A stretch of 64,000 nt of DNA, taken from Copromyces sp. CBS 386.78 (Eukaryota > Ascomycota > Sordariomycetes > Sordariales > Sordariaceae). The stretch is taken from NCBI GenBank assembly GCA_030685235.1, contig MU839246.1, positions 23,758-87,757 on the forward strand. Direction: 5' to 3'. A program made the translations under genes and the position numbers. Positions 9,998 through 22,800 of this stretch are shown piece by piece (the stretch's first letter is position 1; every line of letters begins with the position of its first letter). Under the pieces are notes generated by a model. It was given only the letters and a program-made list of their open reading frames with translations. It did not search any database and was not told the DNA's origin.

Positions 9998-12900
9998 TTT
10001 ATGTTAAACAAATTTTTCATCATCCTTTTCTTGGTTCTAGTTTATTTTCTCTCATTCGTTATCTTTTGTTCTTTTTCCATGTGTGTGCACGTGTGTGTGT
10101 GTGTGTGTCTGTCGATTCAGTTGCTGAATCCGTTCTAGGACACGTGCAGATATGATATGATATGATAGACTCACGACTGTACAGCTTTATGGAAAACCAC
10201 ATTGGTACCTCTGGACCTAACCAGGTCCGAACAAGTACAAGAGCCTTTCTCGGTAGAAACGTAAAACAGACAGTCGTGCTTGCTTGTCTTATAAGGCTCC
10301 AGGCATCCGTAAATGGATATGCAGAAAAAAAGTACACTTTCCACGATGCCATGCAGTGTAATCCCACCTGCCCATCAAGCAGCATGTGGGGATCGTGTGT
10401 CGATGCCAAGACGATGGCTGCAGTATCTGATCCGGACCCGGACTGCGAAGGGTAAGGGGTTAAGGGGAGGGGGGTGTGCATGGCGTACGGGAAGGTGGGC
10501 AGCGAGTGTCATCCGGGAGACAGACGGGAATTACCTATAGCTCACAATCTCGATCAGGTTGATGTTAATACCCAGCTATTGCCAGAGGAGGCAGTGCAAG
10601 ACGATTTGCATGTCTATCCCGTGGGTGATTGGGGAGAATGCTGTAACTACCGTTAACCGAAACGGATCAAAGAGCAGGTTTTTGATATCTGCTGGTCAGC
10701 CAGAGATAGCAAAGTGCCAGGCACAGGTAGGAAGGTCAACACAGGACGGCTTCTGGCGGCTGAGGAGGACATGCCTTGTTTCGTTGTGTATATGATCATC
10801 GGATATAGCCTATAGCTAACCTACCTTTAGGGGAGGCGTTGACAGAGTAAACGAGCAGAGCCATGTTTTCGGCATAAGGGTGTGCTGGCGGCTTTATGAT
10901 TGCCTGCCCAGCCTTACGGCCAAACGTTCTCTATCCATCCCCTTGATCGGCAACGTCAAAACCCGGTAATTCGGGCACATCGTTATAGCATCGCCGGAGT
11001 GAGCGAGTTCAATGTTCGGTTCCGAAATGGCGGCGCAAGGATAACCATGTCTAACCCTGAAGAATATGGCTCGCTCGGGGAGTTCTGGGGAAGCGCATTT
11101 GGTTTGGATGGGAGTTAGTAGAGTCAATAGTGCACGCCTTTGGCGGGGATCTCAAAGAAGTTCGGGGAATCTCAAGGGGTGACGGCGTGGGTCGGATGCC
11201 ATGAGGAGGTGAACGTGTGGCGGTCAGGATGTTTTTGCTGGGTCGGGTATCGCTCATCCCGCAGGCTAATCAGGGGTTGCCGGCAGTAGTAGGCCTGGGG
11301 CTACCGGCCTTCTAGAAATACTGGCCCCGCTTGTGGAAAAGAGCGCTGTGTCCGTGTGGGTAGTGTCGAGGCAGAGTGCCGAGCATCGGAGCATGTGTCG
11401 CAGGTCTTGGAAGAAATGCTCATCGTCATCTCCTCTCCTCGTATCTTCTTTTTGGATCGTCCTGCATGTGAACCTGTTGATAATTTTGGCCCAATGGAGA
11501 TAGCACGGTGAGTCGAGACTGTGTGACTAACAACCTAACACACGCGGCTACGGGAACCTTTGTGTGTGGTGTGCTATCAATCTAATAAATGAGTAAAGAA
11601 ATCACCGTCCCGTGGGGGTAGGAGGTCACGTAAGGAGGAAGTAGAAATGTGAGCCTGGAACCTGGGGAGCTCTCACCCCGCAGCCGTGACAGGATTGTAG
11701 GCCAGTGAGAAGACGATGTTGAGGCATCCCGTCGTCGAGTGGATGTCGCACGATATCGAAAAGGTGATGCGATTCATGAGCAGAGAAGAGAAGGCGTCGT
11801 GGTTGTTGCAGACCGAGCGGGGAGGGCTCGTTGCCATGCAGCTGCTGTACTACAAGGATGGTACATGATGCAGTGCATGCCGCGTTCCCAGCCCAAGATT
11901 ACACTTTTGCAGTACTAGCCTGGCGTGCCTGGTTCCAATGCTTGGACGGTGGTTGTTGAAATGGCCGCAATCCGGTTCAAGGTGATGGCTGCCTGCTGCC
12001 TGCTGCGCTTTCCATTGTTTCGCGGGTCGTACTTGTATTCATCTTCGTAGATGGATTTTCAGGAAGGAGCGCGGATGGGAATTTCCATTGTCAACAACAA
12101 AAAGCTCATGCACAGGCAGGTGGGGTTGAACTTTTGAGTTTTCTGAGCCCCACAGCTATCCACAACTCTACCCCACCTTTTCAGCGAGCGAGGTCCCCCA
12201 ATCGGCCAATGCCCCTCGGGACGTCAGCCCCTCTGTTCGGTTCTCTCACAACGAGAACACTACCCTACACCCACCTGCCTTTTCCGTGGTCTATCATTTG
12301 CTGGCCTTCCATCCTCATATTCTGGCTTCTTTCCTACTGTACTTGTGGTCGAAAAGCGACTCGTCGTTGGCCCGCTGTACGTGATTGGGCGGCACGGTCA
12401 AGACCAGCTTGCGTTGATAAGATGGTGAACTTGTCTCCATCAGAGTCCAGAACCTCGACTCTGCGAAACACATCCAAGGGGCAGTAATCCACAGTACAGT
12501 ACCTTATGTATAGCCAATACCAGGTACGTTCGGCCATCCATCGCTATCGTTCATAATCAAGCTGTTACGCTGCCGGTTTTACATGGAACGTCTCGGTGAT
12601 ATGGCTCCGTGATATGGCTGCTGCCGTTGACCGTTAGGCGATAAAACATCATATCGGCACAACCACTGAGGGTCTCACCGACTCCACTCTGCGACGGGTC
12701 CCCCGGACGGTGCCGCGGCTCCATCTGACTCTTTCCGGCTGCGGACCCGCCCGTTTTTTTACCATCTATTTTTTTTCACTGCGGTCGCCGTCGTGCGTGT
12801 TTGCGATTTGCGCCCGCCTGTTCTACTGGTCGATAATTGGATCGTCTTCGCTTCCGCGCCGTGTCCGTTTTTTTCTCTCTCTCTCGTTTCCCTTTTTTAC

Positions 12901-13334
12901 ACCGCTCGCCATTCCTGTGAATCTTGTACGTACCTTAAGTTCCTTTCCACTCACAGCAGTTCCGAGTCTCCTAGGTAGGTCCAGACAATCCCGTCCATTC
13001 TATTCACAGGCACCCACGGCAGCCGAACGCACCCAGCACGCACAACCTACCCCCGTCTCGTCCCCGGCTCGTGTCTGCAAGTCCGCCCTATCATTATCAC
13101 TCCTTACATACACCCTTGAGCTTCACACCCCCCAACACTTCGGTCTTTTCCCGCGGCCGGAATCAAGGTGGCCTGTCACCGCAGCGCGCAGCTTGCCATT
13201 AGGAGAAAGTTCTTGTCTGACACCAGCCGAACCATTAGGTTGCTTTCTAGCCAGCCCTCCTTTATATCCCACATAGATAGGCTCGAGCCGTCCGGAACCC
13301 TTTTCCCTTCTTTTTCTCTCTTCTCTCTCTCATC
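9998..13334. other. Long intergenic region upstream of the APRT gene
   Basis: Only short unsupported frames are present. Simple repeats lie at 10081-10110 (TG) and 10150-10167 (GATAT). A GCTGCCT triplicate lies near 11985-12005. From about 12730 to 13334 the plus strand is pyrimidine-rich (TTTTTTCTCTCTCTCTC and similar), as expected for the leader of a highly expressed housekeeping gene. A 188-codon frame at 12710-13276 falls in this leader and looks non-coding. Confidence 0.5.
10081..10110. repeat. (TG)n microsatellite
   Basis: A GTGTGTGCACGTGTGTGTGTGTGTGTGT run about 85 bp after the 5S gene. A short GATAT pentamer repeat follows at about 10150. Confidence 0.8.
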
Positions 13335-14168
13335 ATGAGCGCCAACGCCGAATCTGCCCCCCAAGTGGCAGACTTTGTTACCCTGACCCAGGACAAGACC
13401 GCCAACACGCAATCCACCGTCAACCAAGATGCCTCGGGACGCAAGTCCTCCTCCCCCGCCGCCGCCGCCGCCGAACTCGCCAGTACAAAGGTAAAGTTGA
13501 TGGCCGCCTTGAGGTCGTTCCCCGACTTCCCCATCCCCGGCATCAACTTTATCGATATCCTCCCCCTCTTCCAGGACGTCAAGACCCACGAGGCTCTCCT
13601 CGTCGCTCTCCAGCTCCAGATCGAGCTCTCCCACGTCAAGCCCGATGTCATTGTCGGTCTTGATGCCCGCGGCTTCCTTTTCGGCCCCTCTCTCGCCTTG
13701 AGAATGGGCGCCAGCTTCGTCCCCGTCCGCAAGCAGGGCAAGATGCCCGGTCCCTGCGTCACCGCCGCCTACGAGAAGGAGTACGGCACCGATTTCTTCC
13801 AGATGCAGGAGGGCGCCATCAAGCCCGGCCAGAAGGTTCTTATCGTTGACGATATCATTGCTACTGGTAAGCATTATGCGCCCACCTTTCCTTTTTTGGC
13901 AATCGCTTGGCGACGGCCAATCTTTTTGTCCTATCACGCCATATCTCATCTCAGCGATGCGCTGGACTTGCCCAATTGGCATGCTTGCAGTGCAATTCGG
14001 CTAACAACAACTTTTACAGGTGGTTCTGCTGCTGCCGCTGGCGAGCTTGTCCAGAAGCTCGGTGGTGAGACGATCGGTTACCTCTTCATCCTCGAGATCG
14101 CTTTCCTCAAGGGCCGTGAGAAGCTCGGCGGTGTTCCCGTCACCACCCTTCTCGAGACCGATGAGTAA
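13335..14168 (+). CDS. apt1: Adenine phosphoribosyltransferase (APRT)
   Basis: Exons 13335-13866 and 14020-14168 give 226 aa. The intron (13867-14019) has GTAAGC, CTAAC and CAG, and it splits the Gly codon inside the PRPP loop. APRT converts adenine and phosphoribosyl pyrophosphate to AMP plus pyrophosphate in cytosolic purine salvage. Hallmarks visible are FPDFPIPGINFIDILPLFQD (63-82), VGLDARGFLFGPSLA (107-121), VPVRKQGKMPG (129-139), and the type-I PRTase PRPP-binding motif VLIVDDIIATGGSAAAA (168-184) with Asp172-Asp173. The first 45 residues are a Ser/Ala/Thr-rich extension not found in the yeast enzyme, which is near 187 aa. The ATG follows a long CT tract (TCTCTCTCATCATG) and is the first in frame. 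A second AG in the intron, at 13989-13990, lies before the branch site and is unlikely to be used. Confidence 0.95.
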   Translation: MSANAESAPQVADFVTLTQDKTANTQSTVNQDASGRKSSSPAAAAAELASTKVKLMAALRSFPDFPIPGINFIDILPLFQDVKTHEALLVALQLQIELSHVKPDVIVGLDARGFLFGPSLALRMGASFVPVRKQGKMPGPCVTAAYEKEYGTDFFQMQEGAIKPGQKVLIVDDIIATGKHYAPTFPFLAIAWRRPIFLSYHAISHLSDALDLPNWHACSAIRLTTTFTGGSAAAAGELVQKLGGETIGYLFILEIAFLKGREKLGGVPVTTLLETDE

Positions 14169-15823
14169 ATTTATAAACCACCATCGGATTTATCACGACC
14201 TGCATATATGTCTAATTAGACCAATTTCTTTTTTCGCCGACCATCTACACCAGTTGAAATTCGGCCGTTGACTATCTACGACTCCTTTCGCACTTCTCGC
14301 CATCAATATGCGCTTCTACGACCCACGATTTGGAATTTAACGGGGAAGGAGCATAAAAGATACGGACCCGACGGTTGCGACCTGAACGATAAAGGGATAC
14401 TGGGGCGAGGGCAAGCCGACAGGGAGATACATGTGGGTGATGCTCTCTATTTGCCAGTCGAACAAAAGTTTTGGACACGAAGGATTGGGGATTTTGGTTC
14501 TGCATTTACCTGGCGTTCGGGCGCGTTACAAAAAAGTGGGGTTCAATGGAAGGTATCAATGGTTTAAAACCAACCTTCGGCCGTGAGAGAGGAGGATACC
14601 ATTGAGTGAACCCATTTGTTTATTTTCCTTGGTTGCATCATAGACCGTTGGCTTCACGTCGAGGAAGTAAGGAAGTAACGAAGAAACTATTGCAGTGATG
14701 CAAGAACCACCTACCATTGCCAGCCATCTCGCTACTTGTTGCCGTGCTAAGAGCCACATCATACCGGAATGTTTTGAGACACCCAAGCTTATCGCAACGT
14801 TCTCACTGGGACATGTCTACAGGGTGCAGATGCAGGAAAACCACAGCAAGGAAACTCGACAGTACAACAAGGCGGCTTTTTCCCATTGAGGAGATGACCG
14901 CAGGATCTCCATTGACAACAACGACCTGCGCGATGACAACCGCGCGATGATAGCTTTTATATCGCCCTCAACAAAAAGGAATAATATTCCAAACCTCACT
15001 GAAACACCAACCGGTCGTCGTCACAGCAACACTTGGGATCGTCCGATTGGTTGATTTTCCGATATCAACAAAAATTGTCAAACTGGCTCTGAATCCTCAA
15101 CTGCAGGTCATCGAAAGAAACAACACAAGATATGCATATCTATCTGACAATTTCACAATTGGTACCAGACAGCCATGCCGGGGTAACAAAATCGGAGCGT
15201 GAAGTGTCCATTTAACTATCATACCCACGGCAATATTTTCCAAAAGAAAGGGGGTCCAGACCATGTACAAGCGCAAAGGGGTCCGGTACCTGCATCACTT
15301 CCCCATCGCAGTGTCTACGCATCAAGGGGCATGTGCATATGCTAGGTATACCCACTCGTCCGGTATCGGTCCTCGGGCCGGTGCAAGAGGTCAAAGTAAG
15401 GTCAAAGCAAGCGAAAAGAGCCGGGATGAAAATGCAGCGCAGCGCCGAAATGTAGCTGCCACGTGGGCGCCATCTTTCCATCCCATATCATCGCACATCG
15501 TAGGGCACAGACAGATGACAGATGAAGTCCCTCTGTAAATGCAGTCTGCATTTGTATTTGCATCTGCGTCTGTGTCCGAGCCCACGGACGCGGCGGACGT
15601 GAGGGGAAGTGCAGTGGCATGAAATGTGAAAAGGGAGCTTCCTGCTGGAGGTCTGCACGAGAGGACGTACCTGCATATGAATATGTTTGTAGGTTTGTGA
15701 TAAAGTGAGATCTTCACATCCGCATAAGACATGACTGGACAAGGCATGACAAGATGGTTGACAAAGAGAGAGAGAAGCCGGAGAAGAGCAGGAATCGTTG
15801 ACGGGGATGGAAGGCGCAAATGG

Positions 15824-15866
<43 letters not shown>

Positions 15867-16026
15867 TTTTTTTTTATTTTTAATTTTTTTTTTTTAAAAA
15901 ATTTTTTTTGGAATTAGTTAATATTTGAAAAAATAAAATGTTTTATTATTTTTAAAAGTTTTCAAAANNNNNNNNNNCACTCACCCCGCTTACCCCATAA
16001 ATCGTTCTCGGGGTGGTCTTGACCAA

Positions 16027-16072
<46 letters not shown>

Positions 16073-16386
16073 ATTTTCGTTAAGTGGTCATGGCAGTGAT
16101 TTGATCTCGGGATATATACAAAAAGACGCCAAGGCCCTGGAGTCAAATTCTGGTGTGAAAGGGAGAAAAGTAACATAACAACTCGGCATGATGTCTGTAA
16201 TAGTCTATACTCGCTTCTCTTCCAAATCTACCCTATTTTTCAACAAAGCTCTGCTCTCAAATGCTGTTATATGCAAACAATCTGCTTCCTTAATCATCAA
16301 CCCCTCAACTTGCTATACCGTAAACCTCAACAAAGCCCAACCCGACATTCCCCTTCTCTCCTCCCGTCCTCCTCCCCTCTCCAAAA
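14169..16386. other. Intergenic region with an assembly gap
   Basis: No supportable gene. From 14169 to 15820 there are only short frames in different phases. From 15824 the text becomes a 39-base A run, a 13-base T run and A/T junk up to the gap at 15968. After the gap lies an A run of about 41 bases (16029-16069), then ordinary sequence forming the 3' flank of the minus-strand glycosidase gene. Confidence 0.6.
15968..15977. other. Assembly gap (10 N)
   Basis: Exactly ten N bases. Both sides are flanked by long poly(A)/poly(T) tracts that look like contig ends stalling in homopolymers. The true distance across the gap is unknown. Confidence 0.97.
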
Positions 16387-19300
16387 TCAAGCAACCCCCC
16401 CAGCATCCCCCTCATCAACAATCACATTCCTCAACCTCCTCCCCTGACTCTCCAAAAACCACCTCCTCCCCACCGCCACCCCCTTCGCCCTCTTGAGCGT
16501 CTCATACGTCATCTCCCCGCCTCCAACCATGATCATGGGAATCGGATTCCTTCTCACCAATCCACCGGGCGTCTTTTGGACCTGGTCCAGCAACGGCCTG
16601 GCTAATCCCCCTCCAACTCCTTGGCTGCTGAAGGTCTGGCCGGAGTAGTAAGCCGTGTACGAGGCGTCCTCATCTTCGCCGTCTGATACTACTACTACGA
16701 GTTGTAAGGACGAAGAGGAGGGAGGGAAGGCGGGGATGTTGGAGAGTTTTTCCGAGAAGGAACAGCCGCCGCGGCGGAGGAGGAGGATTTGATGGTTGCG
16801 CGGGATGGAGTCTTCTAGTGGATGCTCAAAGGAACAGAGCTGGCCGGCGGCGTAGATGGTGGTGTAGGGAATCATGTCGCGGGGGACGGGGCCGAAGGGT
16901 GGGTAGAGTCGAGAGTGGGTGGGGTTGTTGGGCCCGTAAGGGGAGGAAGGGGGAGGCGGTGTAGGAGGTAAAGGGGCGGCGCCGATGCCGGTGGCGGTTA
17001 CGGCGGTGGAGTTTAGCAAGACGTTGAGTGGGTGTTTGATCCCTCGAGTGGCGGCATGGATGGATGAGATGGAGGGAATGGACGGGAGAATGGAGGGTAA
17101 AGCGGTGACGGCTGCTTCAAGGGGGATGCCGTCGAGAAGGTCGTCGAGGGAGGCCGCGAGGTTGGCGAGGAGGGATTTGACGTAGGAGCCGAGGGAGGAG
17201 GAGGCGGGTTCTTCGGAGGTGGCGTTGGCTGTTTCTGGTTGTTGTTCGGACTCTTCGTCCTCCTGCTCCTCTTGGGAAACGTCGTCGTCGGTGTTAATGC
17301 TCTCAGGCCGAGGCTGCTCCATCTCCTTGTCGGTCTTGTTCTGGCCCAAGTCCACATGGTGCAAATGCACGAGCTTGACGTTAACAGGGTCGCGGACGAG
17401 ATTGAACCGGGGGTCCGACACCTCGCCTAGGATGGCTCTGTTCATAACTATGAACTCATCCCGGCCGAGTTGGACGCCGTTCACCTTGCTGACACGCCAT
17501 TCGCCATCGGTATCCTCCTCCTGCCTCATGGTCAACTTCAGGCCGGAAAGAGTCTGGACCCGGATCCGATCCATGGTGAGGCGCTCGAGGTTCTGCATGC
17601 CCATCAGGTAGTTGAAGGCACTGCCGCCGATGAGTTCTTGCGCGTTGGAGGAGAATTCGAGCAGCATCTCGACAGGCTGATTAATTTTGCGGCATGTTCC
17701 GTTTTGGGGAACCATTTCTGGTGGAAGAGTCCAGGGGAAAGGAGTGAACTTTTGGAGGTCGGACTCGGGCCTCCCGGAAGGGGTGTGTTGGCCGAAGGGT
17801 TGAGTACCCTTCGCTGGAAGTCCTAGACGGTTCTTTGGCTTCAACAAGTGTAGGTCCAACATCTTTGCGGCGTGGTAGATGTCATCTCTGGCAGCAATGA
17901 CGGAGCCTGTGAGGGGAGTGGCAGACGGCGGTGACGGGCAAGTGTTGGTATAGCTAGGGTCATGGTACACTATCAGTTCCTTTTGATCAAACGTCCTTGA
18001 TCGGACCGATGACTTTGCCTTCGGCAAGATAAGCGGATGGCCTTCTGTGGTGAACACAAAGCCGGCATCCAGCTTGTTTAACGGATGCGACTCGTCAAAC
18101 AACAGATACAGATACTGCGTGGTTTCGCCGAGGAAGAAGCTTTCCATGCGATCGCTCTTCTCGCCGGTCAAAACATTCTGAAGGCCGGCCCATCCACATT
18201 GCGAAGTGCACCGCCTTTGAATGTCTCTCATGACCATCTCGCCAACATAAAGATACCAGGGGTCCTTGGTAGCTTGGTATATGTAGTAGGTCGACTCGAT
18301 GAACTCGGGTCGCAACGGCCACCAGCCTAGACCGCCCTCGATGTCTTTGTGGGTAATGGACCAACGTTCAGGCAGTGCTGCGTATCGCGCCCATATGGCA
18401 GTGTAGAGCAAGCTCGTTTCAATGGCTTCCTCAACCTCACCAGCGAGGACGAGTAGACCAGCGTAGAAAGCACCCAGGCTGTCTACCCAGTTAGTAGCCA
18501 GTGAGCCCGTCCATAAGTTGACGTTCTCATAATGCGGATGATCTCTGTCGCTGTAAAGATGACGTTTAATCGCAGCATGGGCATGATGCCATGCCTGGAG
18601 GAACGCATCAGGCGAGTTCTCAACTTCAGTAAGCGGAGCAAAGAGAGTATTGGGGTCTAGCCAGTCATCCTTCGGTTTTGGCTCGACGGCTGTCCGATTT
18701 GGAAGTTCGTGCCCTGAGAGCAAGATGTGCGATTTGAGTGCATACTCAAAAAAGCTGTCGGCGCCAGCACCGACGACGGAATAAGGGCCTACCCAATGGC
18801 CTTGTTCAGCATCGACGCCTGCGCCGAGGAGGCCAATGTGACTCTTTCGATACCACACTGCCCAGAAGGCTCGCTTTGCAAGCTGTTCAAAACGCGGATC
18901 GCCTGTCAGGCGGCTGAGAACAGTGAATTCGAGAACAAGCGACCCAGCGCCAGCACTGCATGTCTCGGTAATCTCAGGAGGCCCATCAGCTATGCGGTCC
19001 CCGGAAGACGACTCATGCAACGGCGAATTCTTGTAAAAGGGGATACCATGGCGCAGATTGACACGCGGATAGGGCATTCCCGTCTTGGTGTAGAAGGCCG
19101 GAAGAATCCTTGTCCCAAGATCAAGCGCCAACCGAAGTAGCTGGCCGTCGTAAGTCAGCCTATTCGGCCAATGGATGGGCGGAGGGCTCAGAGGATCATG
19201 TTCGGGACCCAGAGGTTCATAGCCACTGATCGGTAGTGCGCCAACAGCAAACAAATGGGCACTAAGAAGGCCACCCACACCACGAATGACCGTCTCAAAA

Positions 19301-19898
19301 ACCTGCACCTTGCTATCGACATCAAAGCCTCTAGCGCGCAGGCCATGACCAGAAGGACCGGGACGGCCATCGCCATACTGCTCGACCAAGGCGGCAACAC
19401 CATCCTGGAAGTCACGCAAGGCTTTCGGTCCCGTGCCGCGGTCATCTGGCGGGGCTGAGGCAAAGATTGCCAGCGTAGACAGACTGTCTATCAGACTAAG
19501 GGAGTAGTTGCCCAAGACATCGTTCACCTCAACATTCCCTGGATTCTTAGCATCCCGGGTCAGAGGGGCGCAAGTGACGGGCCGGAGCTGACAAGGTTGA
19601 GTTAGCTTGGTGTTATGGAACGAAGTGGCCTTGAGATAGTGAGACCTTGATAGTGATGAATGGTGGTGGGCCATACCTCGTCCTCGGGAAAGGCGATGCG
19701 CATGTAGTTGTCGAAGCCATGGTAGAACATGTCGACGACCTCACGGCGGAGCTCAGCCACGCGACTGGGGCGCATTGCCCGGGCACTGGGCAACAGGGCC
19801 ACAAAGGCCAACAAGGTCAGGAGAAGGAGCCATGGTGATGACCGGGGCCGGGACCGGAAATGTGACCGGAGACGGGGCCGGAGTGGTTCCCGGGTCAT
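16387..19898 (-). CDS. mnl1: EDEM/Mnl1-like alpha-mannosidase (GH47) with PA domain
   Basis: Exon 1 is 19898-19677 (74 codons) and exon 2 is 19587-16387. The 89-bp intron has GTATGG, CTAAC and CAG. Splicing joins FPEDE to LRPVTCAPL, exactly as in the family, and gives 1140 aa. Proteins of this type (yeast Mnl1/Htm1, animal EDEM) trim mannose from misfolded glycoproteins in the ER lumen and so mark them for degradation. Residues 24-41 are a hydrophobic signal or anchor after a long Arg-rich leader. GH47 spans about 50-595: EVNDVLGNYSLSLIDS (94-109), FETVIRG with acid Glu172, GADSFFEY (Asp351), RPEFIES (Glu502/505), ESFFLGETTQYLYLLFDE, and the calcium-site Thr in TTEGHP (587-592). Residues 982-1115 form a protease-associated domain (LLLRRGGCSFSEKL), as in EDEM3. 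An acidic, Gln/Glu-rich linker precedes it. An alternative start is Met42, but it would remove the signal segment. Confidence 0.93.
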
Positions 19899-22800
19899 GT
19901 TACTATGCGGCCGGAGTCCGGAAGTGTGGCTGTGAACTTGACAAGTTGTCCAGAGTTGGACCCCTCCACTTGGACGGTGATGGCTGCCAGGCCCAGCAGA
20001 TCACCTAGGCGGGTGGCTGAGGAATGCGACTGAAGACTGCATAGGTGTCCAATACGTGTGGAAGATAGGGCTCGGTGAGCGAGGAATGACCGCGGAGGTT
20101 TTGCAATGGTTGAATGTGTGTGGCATGCATGCAATGCCGGGTAGGTGAATGATGCCACTTGACCAATGCTGCTTGCAAGGTGTAACCAAGGTGTCACGGT
20201 GTAACGTGTGGCTGGGGCGTTTGCCTGTATTGACGTTACATTACAGTCAATGAGCGGCCCGTGGCAGGTGTCAAGGCCCACTTCCTGGTCACTCACTGTT
20301 TGCTCCACAATCTCCGGCCCGGCGCGGCCGCTGGAGGTCAGAAACCGGACCCCACCACCCCGACTTCACCTCCGTCTCGCCGACCAATGGTGGTGTTTTA
20401 CACTCGCACTTCCTCCATCAATCGAACTCTTGAATGTCAACCAGGGACAACACATCTCACCACCTCTTTCTATTTTTGATCTTGGCTTCCTGACCGAACG
20501 AAAGGGAGCTCCCGGGTACGGTGCGCTCTACTGCCTCGCCGACGCGCAATACGTAACAACATCGTCATCATCAAACCACTCAGTCGTTTCCTCCAATTTC
20601 AATAATGTGGCATTGCAACCCAACATCAAGATGCCGCGATTGCGGCTTCCTTCAGCCATGTAACCCGATGTGTTCACGTCGCCGATTTTCGGTCTGAACT
20701 CCCCGTTCGTGGCGCTGCTTCCGCGTCAAAACATCCTACGGTCCTTACATATTGATCGGGGCACCGTTGAAACCACCGAATGCCAGTGCCCCGAACATGG
20801 GTTTTGTCGCAAACCCATGAATGAGCTGGCCGGGATTTACGATTTGTCCCGGCCGCTGTGTGGCACAGCTAACCCGGCGAGCGTCACCTGTCATTGAACT
20901 GGCCTATCGGTAATATTTGCTGTTTTGTTGATTCGTACGCCTCTCATTAATGTCTTGTTTATGTTGCTGTCACCGAATGATACTCTCAGTACGGTGTATG
21001 CCAGCTTCTGGCGAATCCCAGTTAACAGGTTAACATTCCGATAAACGCCGTCATATAGCTTTATACACTGCAGTCAACACCAGGTCCTTCCGGCCCGGCA
21101 TGTCCGTTTAAAAGTCTGGGGTCACACACCGTTCATTTAGAGAATTGGGGCTTTGAGTTTATGTGGCTGGACCCCATGGCAAGTACGAGCATTGGATCCT
21201 TCCCTCGCGATTGCAAGCTTTGGTCTGAAAGCCGAACATTCCCTCCTCTCCAGTCCTGTCAGTGAGTGTGGCCAGGTTAAGGCTAAAGGACCATTAGAGT
21301 TCAATGAGCCGCTTCCTGGCCATCACAACCTTCACTTCACAGCAGCGGCCAGAGCTCATCATAACGGCACAGATTCTCGAGTCTTTTCTAACCAGGTGAG
21401 TATGGGTAACACATACCTGCAACGGCCTGCACGCTCTAATCACGACTTTCTGTCCAATGAGCAGCTTAAACTCAATTCAATATTATCGGTACCTGAGGGA
21501 ACCTGGTGTTCTTCTCATGGGATCCAAACGAGGTATCACCATGTACTTGGAGTACCTGCCACCAATGGGCTTGTGGACGCCATTCCTATAGGCCAGCTTA
21601 CCGAACAAGATTTAGCCACTGCCCCCAAATGGCGCTTCAGTGGCCTGATGAGATTAAAGGGCGGGACTTTCATCTCAACAGCCCAAGCCCACGGAAACCG
21701 ATCGTTCTGTTTGACAGCTCTGCTTTCCCCATGGCCGTTAGGAACGGACTTAGACCCCTCGTATCATTCAACGAACGAGATGCCCGACGTCAGATCCCCA
21801 ACCCATGTGGCAACGTAGGTATCACCAGTCTTTTTGGAACTGAAAGTTGTCTGCCTAGCTCAAGGGTAGCTGCAAGGTCCTTGGACTCCGCCCTTTTGGG
21901 AAGACAAATGGCACCCTTTTGCGCAGCTACATACACATGTGAATAGGTTATTATCTACGAGCCGAGGCCGAGGGCAACCTTATACCTACCCACCCATCAG
22001 CCTGCTGCGGTCAACCTAATCTGCCATGTTCCCTCCATGCGGGTTGATGTGGATGGCTATGTATTCTGGAAAGCGGATATGATGCAATGACTGGAGCCCA
22101 GAAAGTGTGGGTGCAGTTGTCTTGCGGTCAGGCACTCAAAGGACTAACAAACTTCTTCATCTCACTTGCTTCCGTACCGTCACGATCGGCCCCATGGACC
22201 AGGTTAGGTTGTCCCGTACGGCCCGCCGCCATGGCGCTAGAACCCCGTGGGATTTTTGTCTTCCCGCAGCAGTGGCTTTGGGGTTTTCCATCGCAAAGAC
22301 ACTGGAAAAGAACGGCGGGAAAACGCCAAAACCCGTCCAAAAACGAGAACAAAGTCTTCCAAGATAAACTCAACATCAACCTCCTGCGAAGTTCTTTCTC
22401 ACTTTCCTCTTCAAGCCCAGTTTACTCGTCAATATGACCCAAGGAAATTTGGGGGCCAAAAAATGAACCGTACCTATGTACCCCTACCGATACGGGGCGA
22501 AGCACGGCCAATATCAACCAATTCTCAGGTGCAGGAATACATAACAGGGGTCATGTTCCGGTCACTTAACAACTGACAGTGCACGCTTTACGCAGCGGCA
22601 TCACAAATTGGCGAGCGAGTCACAGGACATGAAGCACCGAAGCACGAAAAGTAGCCGTCATCTCGCCATGAAAGTAAAGTGTAGGTGGTATTGCCGAGCC
22701 CCCGGATGCCGAGAATCTTGTTTCCTTCATGGCAACAGGGCCAGCCGTTTGTGGAAGGAAGCTCGCGAAACCTTGCTCCTTGTTCAAGAAAAGGTCACCA

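Noticed and set aside
12710..13276. 188-codon frame upstream of APRT
   Set aside because: It lies in a pyrimidine-rich leader, is Phe/Leu/Ser-rich as expected from TTC/CTC runs, and has no motif.
19588..19674. Using the Met at 19674 as start of the GH47 gene
   Set aside because: That Met lies in the intron. Splicing 19677 to 19587 adds the signal segment and the conserved FPEDE-LRPV junction.
21153..21946. Overlapping plus-strand frames of 221 and 146 codons
   Set aside because: Mutually overlapping in different phases, with no motifs, introns or codon bias.
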